A stretch of DNA of 64,000 nt from Edolisoma coerulescens (taxonomy: Eukaryota > Chordata > Aves > Passeriformes > Campephagidae): NCBI GenBank assembly GCA_013397115.1, contig VWZW01001228.1, forward strand, positions 2,018,425-2,082,424, given 5' to 3'. How positions within the stretch are numbered: the first letter of the stretch is position 1; each line of letters opens with the position of its first letter. Below the pieces are notes generated by a model, which searched no databases, was not told the origin of the DNA, and was given only the letters and a program-made list of their open reading frames with translations. The position numbers were made by a program, and so were the translations under genes. Below, in pieces: positions 1-13,400 of the stretch.

Positions 1-1416
1 CTTTCATGACAGGATAATTAATATACTTCAGATTCCTCTCTATTTTCACTTTCTAGAAAAGGAACTCAAACAGTAAGCCTCGATTAGGTATATAAATTTT
101 AAACATTTGAATATTGAGATGTTAATCCAGAATAGATTTCCTGTTCAGAATACGTGAATGGCACTTACAAAATTGTATGCTCACAGACCCTGAACTGCAG
201 GTAGCCCTTTCAAAGAGGTGTCCTTATTCTACATTCCCAAACCCTGGATGATACTATGAAAGTTTCAGACATGAGACCCATCATTCTTCTAATCTTAACC
301 CTGTCTCTTGTCTAGTCCTATTCAGTTCAGGATTAGGAAGAGGTGCTTGCAGAAGAATGCTTTATAAACCACCGGCCTTAACCCAATCTCACCAAGACCT
401 GGGGAATGATGCAAAATGGCTCTCTGGGACTTAAAATTTTTTCACCCTAGCAAAGGCATGGATCTTAATCTCACTCTAGCCTCTCTAGACCCAGATAGTG
501 GAAGAGGAAATGTGGACTGCCACTGTCATGGTCTCCTCACATCACCAGCCCAGGACCTGGATGATGTTGCAAAGAATTCAGCATTGGCACCTTTTGCTCT
601 CCAAACTTCAAAAATAATGGTAGCACTACCTAATCCTAACCCAAGGATGGATACGTGCACATGGATTTTAGGTGAGCCACAATCTCCTTCCTGAGTGGGA
701 CTGTGGGCTGGGTAAGGAATTTCAGGAGTGACATTCTCCTCTCATTCATTACCTGTACTAAATGAGTCTCACACAGCTGGGTAAGGGTAAGGCTCCTCTC
801 CTCCTCTGAAAAAATCATCAAGACTGGTAAATGGCTGCAACTATCAGAAAAAAAATCACCTGGCCTCCAGATGACTTTCAGAACAAGTTTAGATGGCAGT
901 AAGGGGGTGTACAAATAATTTTGACAGTTTTAGACAGCCTGGTGACTCAGAACTGAATGGCAGTACCCGCTCTCAAATTGCTTTTAAGTGCTCACCTGTT
1001 TGCTGAGGTTAATGAATATGGGGTGAACCAAATTCTGATGGTTTCCTGCACCTTGTGTAGGAGAAAATACAGCTATCACACTGAGTATCTAGTCTTTTAG
1101 ACGAATCTGGAAAGTGAGTTGGGACCATCCAATGGCTGAAATTGTAAAAACTTGTAAAAAGAAATTTTATTTCTTATAAAATCAAGAAGAGTAAGCATTT
1201 CCTCAGGTGGAATCACATGATTCTGGGCTCCCCCAGAGGGACTCCAGTCCCTGCTCCAGCACTTTACTAACCTGTGGAGGAGAAGAGACAGTCCTGCTAA
1301 TGCTCCCATTTTTGTAGGTAATCTGAGACACAAAAAGAGCCTTCCCTGCACAGTAAGGGATATGCAGTGAATCATTTGGGGTTTGCCTCCAATATTAAAC
1401 TTCCATCTGTACTCAC
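1..1416 (-). other. TH2 intron after exon 10 (continues off window)
   Basis: I searched both strands for the expected next exon (WFTVEFG, AYGAGLLSS) and found no match. The sequence looks unique and AT-moderate, with no repeat I recognise. Confidence 0.6.
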
Positions 1417-4400
1417 TGTGGCCAGTTTCTCAATCTCCTCTTCAGATGATCCAAGAGAAGCCAGTCCAATATCCTAAAGCAAGTAAGCAAGCAGACAGTG
1501 TTACACTAGTGTGATTATTCAGCCCAAGGGAGAGAAAGAGGGGAAGGGGGAGGGCCACATCATTTCTAGCATGAATAGCATGAACTATTCATTGTTTTTG
1601 TCACCCAAAATGACCTTCCATGGCTTCCAGGATGCCTACCTCTCCCTGGCCCCCAGCTACATACCACTGGGAGCCACATTAGATGAGTGTTTAATCCTCA
1701 GTGTTCTCTGTGTAAAATTAACCATCTCTTCTCTTTATGCTGGACTATCTACCCCAGGCAAAAATTTGCAGAGAGGCATGAGAAGGAAGGACAGCAAGGT
1801 GGGTTTTATCTTTGCCATTACATTTCTGTCCCTCACTCTTTCTGACAGCCCTTATGAGTGGGTCAGATCTGTGCAGGGATGATTCTGTTTACTTTCATCT
1901 GTGCTCCCTGTTAAATGTTATTTTCACAACAGGAATCTGTAGATGTTTCTTTTTTGCTATCCCAGGAGCCATATCATGCAACAAACAAACAAAATTAGGG
2001 CATTTTCACCATTCATCGTCTCATATTGAATGGAACAAAAAAGAATTTTCATGGGGTGAATTTCAAGTGTGAAAATACTTTGAGGGAAAAAAAAGTGAAA
2101 TGTTAAAATTCACTGAATGTGATCCCATGTTGTATAGTCTGAGTTATTGATAGGAAAAGAAGAAAACTGAAAGTTTTGAAAGTTCTATAATCTCTTATTT
2201 CTAATGTGTCTTAAGTTCCAGTATTGAACTGAAGAGGTTTTTTCCAGAATAAATTAAAGACAACAGGGATACTTAAAGTACTACTCTTCTGATTCTGATA
2301 ATAACCAATATTTATGATCAAAATGGTAACTGGTATGCATGCAAGTTGATACAACTGGAAACCACATCATATGAGGTGAACTGATTTTCTTTTAAAGATA
2401 TTTCTTCAGGAGCCTAGGTCATGTTGGCACCTACATCATGTTACCCCTCTGACCTTATCGGCAGTTTCCACACTGGCCACTGATTGATAAGCCTGGACAA
2501 TGAGATATCTGCTTCCCTCTGCTATGGTTTTGAGGAACATGCACAGTTCTGAAGTCTTTAATTATGAGAGGTCATTGAGTTCACTTGGGTCTGACACTGA
2601 CTGCTCGTACTAAATAGCCCCTTATTGTACAAAGAAGCTCTGTTTGCTTTTTGGAGCCTTCTCACCAGTGTGAGCAATGCTGTGAGAATCTGGTGAGTTG
2701 TAAAGGGAAAAACAACTCTGATGAATGACATGGTGATGGACACAATTAAAGTCTCATGTGAGACAAGAATGTACATCCAGAGACAGAACCAGCTTGGAGG
2801 CTCGGCAGCTGTTGCTGTGTAGGTTCATGTGGTGTAGGACAGGAAGCCAGGGGAGCAGCTCAGTCAGTAGAGCTCAGACTCCAGCCCCACAGAGACATCC
2901 TTCTCCAGACTGACACAGCCCTCCCACAGAGAAGTCCCACAAGCTCTGCCCGCCCTTCCTTTCACGCCGTGTCTGTAGGGAGAAGTGCTGCCACTCCCTA
3001 GGAGTAAATGTCTCCCGGGGCACTGCTAGCCCACCACGTCTGGAGGTCGTTACTCAGGCAGAATCCTGTCTTAAAATTGCATTTCGTGGCGAGCTGCATG
3101 TAGTTAATGCACCTCTAGCCTGCTACCCACAGCAGTTGGTTAAGAAGCCAGCAGGAAGTTTTCTTACCTGTGAGAACTGGGCAAACTCTTTGTCAGCCAG
3201 CATGGGAACATGACCCAACAACTCATGGCAACAGTCTCTGGAAAATAAGTGACCTTCCTGTTTATTAAAGGCTTCCTTTTTCTGCCCTTCATGAGCTCCC
3301 TGTGAAGGACTTCAGGCAACAGACCCCAAAGGGAGCTGGTGTGAGTGGCTGCCTCCATACCTGGCCTGGTTCTGCAAGGATCAGAGCATTCCCCCCTGCC
3401 ACAGGCAGCCAGCTGCCCCCTGCCACCTTGTCTATTGTCTGCTTGGGATGGCATGGGCACGAACCTTCTATGTCACAACGTCTTTGAAAGGTCCCTGGTT
3501 TGTCCCAGTGTACAACAAAAGTGTCTGTGTGAACTTGTAATTTTTTATGAAATGTAATTGCTGTTGTCTGGCCAGCACTTACTGGGAGAGTTTCACAGCA
3601 GGAAATCAAACCCCAGCAGATGGTAACAGAAGGCAGGATGAAAAGATTAAACCAGATATTCTTCAGTCTTTTCCCTCCCCAGACAACTTTGCAAGGGAGA
3701 CAGAGAACCACACCCTCTCATGCATGACTTCCCCTTCTAACTCTCCGGCTACCAGTTTCTCAAATTGTTTCATTCTGTGGACTACTGGATAGAACTCCAG
3801 AGCCACTCCCAAGAGAATGATCCCAAACACATTCAGAAGGATGGAATTACGCCAGGGCATCAAACTTACGGTTCTGGGGAATGCATAGGAGAAGAGAAAT
3901 GCCTTATATACTGTGTGCACTGGAAGACACGAAATGCCAGGCTGGCTAGGAAGTCACGAGCAGACAGCAGTCCTGCAGCTGGTCTCAGCTGGAAACCTGT
4001 TTTCTCTGCAAAGGGAAGGAACACCACATTTAGCTGTTTGTAGGGTTAACTACACAGCACATTTGCTTTAGCTGTAGTTTCAGGGATCCTTCCTGCTCTG
4101 TTGCAATAGTTCCCTCCACCAAGCATAGCAGGCACACCCTGGCTTATCATTATTGATGTGTCCCTGTACTGTTATGGGGCCAGTTCCTGCAACATGGAAT
4201 CACCTATCCATCCACCCTGTGTGTATTCACACAGCAATGGGACGAGGTATGGGAGTACTGCCCACCCCAGCTGGCATTTTTTGCACATTTACACACATTT
4301 ACCTACATTGCACACGAGAGTGCTGTGTCTGAGGTCACACATGGACCTTATGATCAAGCAGGGAACAGAACCTGCATCTGGTTTTTTCCTTTTTTTCCTT

Positions 4401-7400
4401 TTTTTGCCATTATGTTTGTCTAGAAGTCACTACACAGCCTCCCAGTGATGTGATCATAGGTGTTTTTCTTTGCACGTGTCCACAGAACAGGAATGAGGAA
4501 TGCAACACTTCTGCCCTGTGATTTCAGCTTGTACACCCAGTGTCACCCCAGAGCACCCTGCGTTACCATGAAAGGACTGTGGGAGACAACTAAAAAAAAT
4601 AACCAGTCTGGTGGTCAATAGAACACACAATCTACATCTCCATGGGAAACATGTTGGTGGTCTGTGAAGCTAAGAAAATTGAAAATCACTGCTTTTAAAG
4701 TGAGCCAATGATAATCTTTTTGAAGTCCTATATTCAAAATCTGTGTTGCATTCTCAGCTCCCATAAATGACATCTCGTCTTCTTTAAAGCATAAAACTAC
4801 ATTTTAAAAAAATTAGAAATGGCTTTATTCTCAATTCTTTATCCGTATTCTATTGTGTCATGAAGCCTGTAACCTTTTTTTTTTTTTTATGTAAACAAGC
4901 AAAAAAAATCCCACCCAGAAACCAAGCCATTTTCAAGATTTGTTTTGGTTTGTTTTTTCATGTTTCTTCCAGAATTTCTTGTCTTACACTGTCAGGCCAT
5001 TAGTACTTTTCCCACTAAAAAAAAAACCAAAAACAAAACAACCCAAAACCAAAAAACACACACAGAAAGAAAGAAATAAGGGAAAAAAATTCAAAGAAGT
5101 GACAAAATATATGAAGAAATATAGGAATGAGAGGACAGCAAGGAGTGTTTCTTCCTGACATTGTGAGGGACTAGGTGGTGAGCATTTTATCTTAAAGTTG
5201 TCTTCTATTTCTCCACTGAATTCAAAGGAAATCAGTACAGAACTGCCTCAAAAGTGAACAATATGAAAAAACCCTATGGAGATTATGTATTTATCATTGT
5301 CTATATGCTGGTCCAATCCAGAAGAATGTGAAAATTTCAGAATCTGGTAATCTTTGAGCTGAATTCTGAGTGAAAATTACACTAGCTGAAAAATATATTG
5401 TATGGAAACCAAGACCTCAGTAACTCAGTTTTGGACGGACTGTGAAAGAGTCTAGGGAAATTTATATAGGTTTAGTATCCATGCTGGGGGAGAAGGAGGG
5501 AAAATAAAAATTACAGCGTGTGTTCCCTGAGACGTCCTTTTAAATACAGGCCAGTGAATCAGACAGTCTGCTGATGGAACAGTCTTGGCCAGTTGCCTTG
5601 AAAAGCCCTAGGAAAAAGTTATCTGCTGAAGGTAATATCTGCAAAATCTGAACTTCTAGTTCGTGGCTGCACAATAAAAGCAGCGATCAGTAGAGAACTG
5701 GGGGTGTGGCTGGTTGGACCTGCTGCCCAAAGATCCGGGAAACCAAAATGCGTTGAAGAGAAGGTCTGGAGCAGTTGACCTAAAGTGATCTGCAAGGCTT
5801 AATTCTTGGCCTAAAAACTGGTGTATACAGGCGGCCTGTGCATTGTAGTGTGAGCTTGCTTGAGTTCATTGGCTGTAATTTCTTGCAGCTGTGGAGCACA
5901 ATGACTGCCTAAATCCAAACATCTTTCCTAGAAAGAAAGATGTGCCTAGGTTCCTCTAATTAACCCTTTAGAAAAACACTTGCCATGTGTAAATGATCAC
6001 ACTGTTAACCATTTTATTCCCTTTAAGTAATTATGAAATATTTGTTAAGTACAGTTCATTTGTCTTCAAACCAGCCTCACTAATAGGAAATAACAGACAG
6101 ATCTCATACTGAATCAAAAGGAATTGCTTTCTTAGGGTTGCAGATATTGCTAAATGAAAGAGAAGATGGAAGTTTATCTGGCTGTGTGGGCTGGTTTTAA
6201 CACAATCACTTCCTTTCCAGGTTATCCCTCTCTCTCTCTCTTCCTCCCTCAGTTTATTATTTTTAAAGCTGCCCAAAGGGAGGTTCAGAATGGACATTCA
6301 GAAGCATTTCTTTACTGAGAAGGTGGTCAAACACTGGAATAGGCTCCTAGAGAACTGGTCAATGCCCCAGATGCTGACAGCATCTAAGAGGAGTTTGGAC
6401 AATGCCCTTAACAACATGCTTTAACTTTTGGTCAGATTTTAGACCTTGCAGATGCTTCTGACTCGGACTAAGTTTTGGCCTTGCAAGGATGTCAATCTTT
6501 GTGCTATTCTAGAAAGTATTCTGCATAGTGAAATGACATTGTTAGAGGAAAGCAAGGTAGGATATCCATTCAAAGCCTCATATAATGGGACGAAAATAGT
6601 TTTCTCTCTTTTGTCTCTTAATTGTCTAGATGTTGACACAGCTTTTCTGAACAGATTTTGTTTCATTCATGCATAACCTGTAGGCTAAAGTAATCCAGTT
6701 TTAGTCTACAGTTTAATGAGGATTGGACCAGTGGTCCCAAGAACCATTATTTCCATTTTCCTTAGCCATCCGTTCCAGAATGGAATAAAATGCCTCTGAA
6801 ATGCTTGATTCTCATTCCCAGTTAGTTCACACAATTAGCTTACAGTAGACACCTTGTGTTTATAGTAAAGGAGTTGAAACTCACTGAGAACATCTTTCCA
6901 AATATTATTGGCAGATTTTTCAGAATTGCTGTTTGGTTTTTTGGGGTTTTTTTGTTTATGACACAGAGAAAATTTGGAACCAGAGCCTGTAAAAGAAGTG
7001 AGCAGACTCCAGGCAATCAAATCCTGTCAATAAACATGAGCAATACAAATAGGATTATAACAGGATTGTCTTACATTATCCTAAATTCTCCCACTTTGAA
7101 ATCACCCAATACACTTAAAGGATATTAATATCTGTGGTAGTTAAGTCAGAATCACAATTCCTGGAGCTCCCTGCTGTCAGCTACTGTGTAAATTAAATGA
7201 GATCAACAACTTCAAGAGAAGAAATATTTATCAGCCCAGTTATTATAAGAGGGAGGTAAGATGGGTAGTTGAATAGAAGGGAGAATACATGACAAAATAC
7301 ATAATGCCTACACAGAAAAATTCCTACAGCTGGGTGCAATGGTGTGCATGGAAGATGCTTTTCACATGGCAACCCTCCCTTCCCTTACACTAAATATGCA

Positions 7401-10400
7401 ACAAAAACCTTGTCATCAAACACCTTAATCTTCATAAGAAATGCCAATATCTTAGAAAACTCTTCAGCAACAGAGAGCTTATTCAAGCTAACTGCTATCT
7501 GCTACCCTTATGCAGGGCAGGTCACTTGATTTCCTGAGTATTGTATTTAAATATAATTTATTTAAAGTTAAGCCATCTTTTTTATTGTTCATTTCGTCAT
7601 AGCGATAAGCTGTCTTCTCTCTGGCACATCCCCTTTTCACCGAGGAGGAGGAGGAAGGAGGCCTTAAAGATCACCTTTCTTTAGTAATTCCTGATAATCA
7701 GGTGCTTTACACAAAGCACCTGGCCTTGGGTGGTTTACACAAAGCACCATGCAGCCTGTGGCCTCATAAAAATAATGCAGGCTCCTTTGCTCTCCTGCTC
7801 CTTGCTAGTCAGCCCCCAGCTAACAGGTCAGCCTAGCAAACTTGTGTGTCCTTTTTCTAAGGTCACATCTTCATGCCTTTGTGGACTAGCATCGCAGCAT
7901 TTGTGCTCTCCTGTCAGCCACATGGTGGGCACCAAAAAGTTTAGTGTGGCAAGTGGTGCTACAGAGACAGAAGAAGCAGAGCTCTTTCAAGGCAGCTGCT
8001 GATTGACTAGCAGGATCTCCTGGAAATCACTTTCTCCAGCACACGTCCCCATCCTGCCTCATGGACCAGGAACAAAGTGTACTTGAGAGGTATGTACCTG
8101 TACTTGTATTTGGGTCTCACTGTCAGCGTGGCTATAGAAGCATAAAATAAAGCCAAAACCACAAAAAGGCTGTGTGGAAATGGTACTGAGCAGTGTCTGC
8201 TGTGACTGTAGAGCTGCTAGTCCTGGGATTAGCTGGTTAGTGCCACACAACAGCTGCCACTCCCAGAACAGGCACAAGTTTACAGCTTGGTCCCTCCATG
8301 TGCCTGGGGTGAATGTCCTGTGCTACAGCTCCCTGTGAGTGAGGGAACAGTGAGTTTCCTAGGAAATGGTTTGTGGTGCACGAATTTATGCAGGAAACCC
8401 TAGAATGAGCCACGGTTTATAAGGACTGACCTTGTAAAAATCTGGAGACATCCTGAAGTTGAGGTATGTTATCCTCTCGGTAGCTACAGTGCTTCTCGAG
8501 CTGCTGGAAAGCATCCAGGTACTGTGTACAGGCATGAGTAGGGTAAAGGCTCCTCAGCTTCCTGTAGACTTCTCTCCTGAAAATCAAAAACTGTACAGCA
8601 TGAGACACCTTAATAAAGCAGTACTTATCTGTCCCATCTGCAGATCTACAGAGAGATGTAAACCCCCAGCCTACATTGCGGTCTAAAAATCTGAGCTTGG
8701 GACACCTGGTGCTTGAAAGCTGGTGCTGGTTGGATGTAGCAAACCATAAGGGCTTTTTCTTTCACTTTTCCTTCAGAACGTGTCCTTTAATGTAACAGAA
8801 CTCTAATTCTGATACAGAAGTGTTTATTGATTAGGCACCTTCTTGCTTAAGGTGTTGGAGGCATCAGGGAAATCCCAGGGAGAGAGCTGAACCTGGGATA
8901 CTCTGTTGTTCAGTTTAGGAATGGAATGAGTCAGGTGTTCCCCCCCACTTTCTATGCTGGGGTACAACTTGAAATGCTGGTCCCTCCTTTTCCATGCTGA
9001 AGCCTAGCCTAGATTTTCCTCTTAAAAACCTCTGAAAAGTTTCTGATACTGAAAAGTAATATCTGGACAGGTGAAGAGGTTTGTATTTTTGCAGTTCAAA
9101 ATGCCTGGCACGGTCTATGTATTTTAAAGATATGCCAGCTTCTTGAAGCATTTATCCCATTATACAAAAAGAGACCAGCTGAAAATAATATATGTAACCT
9201 GATTTGGGCACAGGCTTTAAGCTTCTCACAAACTTGACACTACTTGGATTTAGAGTTGTGGTTTGGAATATATTTAGCTGTTGCAAAATAAGCAAGTAGT
9301 AATAGGAGGGCAAAGAACCTTATAGAAATGGTTATTTTTGTTCAGACGTGGCCCTAGGGCGTTAACAAGTTTATAAACATTGTTTTATGAAAATTGAGAT
9401 CATTCTTGGAAATGCTGGGTACGGGAAATGACCTTTTGTTGGTTTGTTTTGGGTTTTTTTACTACTATTATTATTATTATTCTCTTTTTTGTGATGCTAT
9501 TGTTGCTATGGAGGTGATAGCCAGTCCCTGGTAAAGGCCCTTTATTTGTACAAATGTCTTACACAGTGTGGGAGTAATGAACCAGAATGAAACGGGGGAG
9601 GAAAACCTTAGGAGGAAAAAAAGTTTAAAGAACAGAGGGAAACAGTGGCTGCTGTCACTATTGCAAAAGCCACAGGACACTGGGCCATTTCCATGGAAGA
9701 ATTAGGAAAAAATGAGGAGGACTAGAGTTCAAGTGTTGCCCTGGCTTATTTCCTCATAGAATACTACTGACTTCAGTGGGGTTGTGTGGGATTTGAACCA
9801 GCACACGGTTCATGCCCAGACTGGAGTCTAGAGAGAGCAGGCTTGTTTACACTTCTGCACATATGGTCTCTTTTATCAAAGTGTCGTTCTGCCGTGTGTC
9901 CAAACATTGGCCACCACAGAAATGCAGGCGGTCCCAGAGACCAGTGGTGAACTATCCAAAGTGAAGTGTACCTCTAAGTACCTCTAAGACAGCCATCTAA
10001 GTACTCTCCAAAGTCAGGAGAGTAGCAGGTATGAAAGAATTGCTGGAAGTGCAGTCTGTGAAACACCCTAGAAAGGAGCCTCCTAAGGAAAGATGGAGCC
10101 AGATACTTGAAAGACTTTAAAGGCAATAACCTTATTTTACATAAATTTCCTTATTGTTCAGAAAAAATAAAAGTGGCACTATTTAACTTCATTATGAAGA
10201 TGTGGCAGGTGCATCCCCATAATTTTGTCCTGAATTCTCCATTTTTCTTACACAGCTTTTACCCATATGGCATCTCTGAATACTTAGTTTCAGGCCCTTC
10301 CAAGAAGTTGTTTTGAAAACAAAGGCTCAGATCATGTACCCTCTGTTTTCTGAAAGTCGTATTTCTTTGCTGGCTTGGTTTTCATTTTTACAACCATGTT

Positions 10401-13400
10401 GCTACAAACTGAAGGCATCCAGCAACTCTTCAGAGTGACACCAAGGGAATTTAGTCTGTGCTACAAACTTCCCCTGCAACTGCACAGCGCTCAATTAAGC
10501 TGTGCTGTAATGCAGCTGACCTCAGGGCACGGCCTCGGGGGGCTGTGATAACAATTGGAAAGGCTAATTTTGGAAACAGCCTTACATAACAAGACAACCT
10601 GGGTTGCTGGGGTCGGCTGCTTAGGGAAATGGGCAGACACTCCTTTAAAAGTCTATTCTGTTGCCACAATGGGTCTAATTCTAGGTGGAGAAGAGCTGGA
10701 ATGACGAAGGTTGGCAACAAAAGAGGAAAACAGGAAAGAACACAAAATTAAATTTTCTTAAAAATGACATTCCCACACGCCATCCCATGCCAAGATTGTT
10801 GGCTGGTGGTAGTAATCATGAGCATGACACTGATCATCAATCTTTGACTACTGAAAGATGCTGTAAAAACCTATTTGAGCTTAATAAAAATGTGTCCTCC
10901 TGGATGAGTTGGATGCAAGGTTTTTATGTGGTCATGGCTTTCTGTGGCACAGTAGATTTTATTTAAAATAAAGTAAGTATTGAAAGAGATGGGATGGCAG
11001 TGTGGTTGAGGTTCTGGCATGTGACAGCTAGTCTATGGATTTAAATCGTGGCGTTGGAATGAACTTTGCATGTGATTTAGGACAAATTACTTAAGTTCTA
11101 GAGTTTTCAGTTGCACAGTTAGAAAATGTGCTCTTCATTCTTCCTTTCTCCCACCTTTAGGCCTTCTTTCCATTTAAATTGTAAACTTTTCTGAACAAAG
11201 ACTCTCTCTTATGTGCATATGTGGCACCTTGCACAATCCCAGGACTCTGCTCTTACTTGAGACATCTGGACATATTAATGCTTTGTAGCATCACACAAAT
11301 GTGCAATTACTGCTGTTTACTGACATATTTTAAAGTTAGTGGGAGAAAGTGGAAACAGAGGGATTTCAAATCTGCTCTATTTCAAATCTGCCACATACTT
11401 CACATAATGTTTAAAAATACACTTTGAATTTCAATTTTGTTTACTTCACTAGTTGATTTTTAGGGACTTCTTTTTCTTTTTTTTTTTTTTGGAGCAGCGA
11501 ACCTTCAGGAGAAACAAAGCCCCAGTGAAGAAATGCTGCACCCTTGTAAAAGTAACTTCCCATCATTTCATATGATATCTAAGGCCCTTTTACAGTTTAA
11601 ATAATGTACCCTGGAAGGGTATTTCAAAATTTCCTCTGCTTTCGGTTTGAGAAAATGATACATATTCATGTTAAAAGCAGTGAATACTTGAAGGACAATA
11701 AGCTATTCTGTGAATATTGAATTAGCCATATCCTCTGAGTGAATTTCCATCCCGTGAGTGGGCATTTTCTCCTGGTAACAGGTTTGAAAAGGTGATATTT
11801 CTGCCAGCACCATGGCTATGGTAAATTAGAGGTCAGTTAGAAGTTATTCCATAGGTTCCAGGTGTTTTCTGGCTTCTGACATCTTGATGGGATCAGCAGG
11901 CAGGGAGACAGTCAGGAAAATGCCTTTTGCTCTAGGAAGTGAATAGTTAAGACCAGCCCTGAGAATGGCTTTCTGCAAAACAAATGACTAAAAGATGACA
12001 TTTAACCAAAGAGTAAAATGTGGGGTGGATTAATACAGTTTTAAAAAGGTTATAGCTGTCTCACATTGCCAGTCTTTCCTGGGACTGCTGTGGAATGGCC
12101 CAGGAGTTGGAGCATAAGTACCAAACTCACCAAGTTGCTGTTTCCTGTGCTGTGTACTCGATGTGAGGTAAAGGGTCTCCTCTGTAATGAAGAGAAGAAA
12201 TAAGACATGTGTCTCAAGGAAGTTTCAAGTTCAGTTTCCAAGTACTATAGGCTTTTTTTGCCTGCACCATGAATATTTACTGTAATGAAAATAGAAACAG
12301 TAAAATAGTAATTAATGAACCATCTATTTGTCTTGGTCGGCTCTAATGTGGGTGTTCTCTGTCACAACGTGGGGAAGAAACAGAGGGATATGTAAGAAAG
12401 GGAGCTGTGTTCAGAAGGTTTACAGATGGAATAAGAGACCTTCAGGTTTGCCATCACCTCTGCTGAAGGCAATCTAGCAAGCAAAGCACAGTGTGTGCCT
12501 GGAGGGTCCCTCCCTGGAGGGTGTGATCAGCACAGTACCATCACAGAGAGCTTCCTTAAACCCATGGGCAGAGAGCTGCCCAGGAGTAACTCTGTGGTTA
12601 GCACTGACTTCTCTGGTGGGTGCTCTTTTCTCCTCTTCCTCACTGTTGCTTCTTTTGTAGCTCTGAGTCAGTTCAGTTCTGCTTTTGGGCTGTATTGAGC
12701 TGTGCTGACTCTGATATTTATGGCAGAGACAAAACTGTGCTCAGAAGTCTCACAAGGCTTTGGAGACTCCACCAGTTCTTGGATACCATGAGGCTGATAA
12801 TCCACAATCAGTTGTACCTACGCCTTTGCTTTACCCTATCAGAAAGCAGCTTAATTCTGGTGAAGGCTTACACATAAAGGTGGAAACATTTTTATTCTCT
12901 TACACAAGAAATGAGAGCTTTTTATATTTTTAGGTAGCTAATGTGCATAGACAGAGTCATTTTAAAAAGCAAATAACAAAAATAATAAATTGTTTTCCAC
13001 CATCAAATATATATGTTCGTAAATAGCGTTCCTCAAAGTTCCTTGAAAAAGATTAGCCTCAGCTCAGGACTGAGTCCTAAAAGGAATTTGAAAATTGAAA
13101 TAAAGAGGCGTATTGAAATCAATTCTGCTAAAACCAAATCCAGCACTGGACTGGGATATGTGAGTGTAATCTTAAGATTTTTGTCTTAAAATGTATTTGC
13201 TCTGTGGTCACAAAAGTCAATTTTGTATGGAGTGAAAGCTTTTGTGCCTGAATTTTGCTCTCTCAAAAGTGGCCCCACTGATACATTGACAAAATATTAC
13301 ATCTCTGACATTTCTTGCACATGAAATCTGAAAGTACACGTGGACCTCTGAACTCTCCCTTCAGCAGCCTTGTACTTACGCTCTGTAATTGAAGGCCAGG

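Noticed and set aside
1..1416. Search for the TH2 Glu-ligand exon
   Set aside because: No WFTVEFG or AYGAGLLSS equivalent in any minus-strand frame; the exon is outside the window.
3289..3711. 140-codon minus-strand frame overlapping TH2 exons 8-9 region
   Set aside because: It includes the antisense or off-frame reading of TH2 exon flanks and intron 8, and shows no domain of its own.
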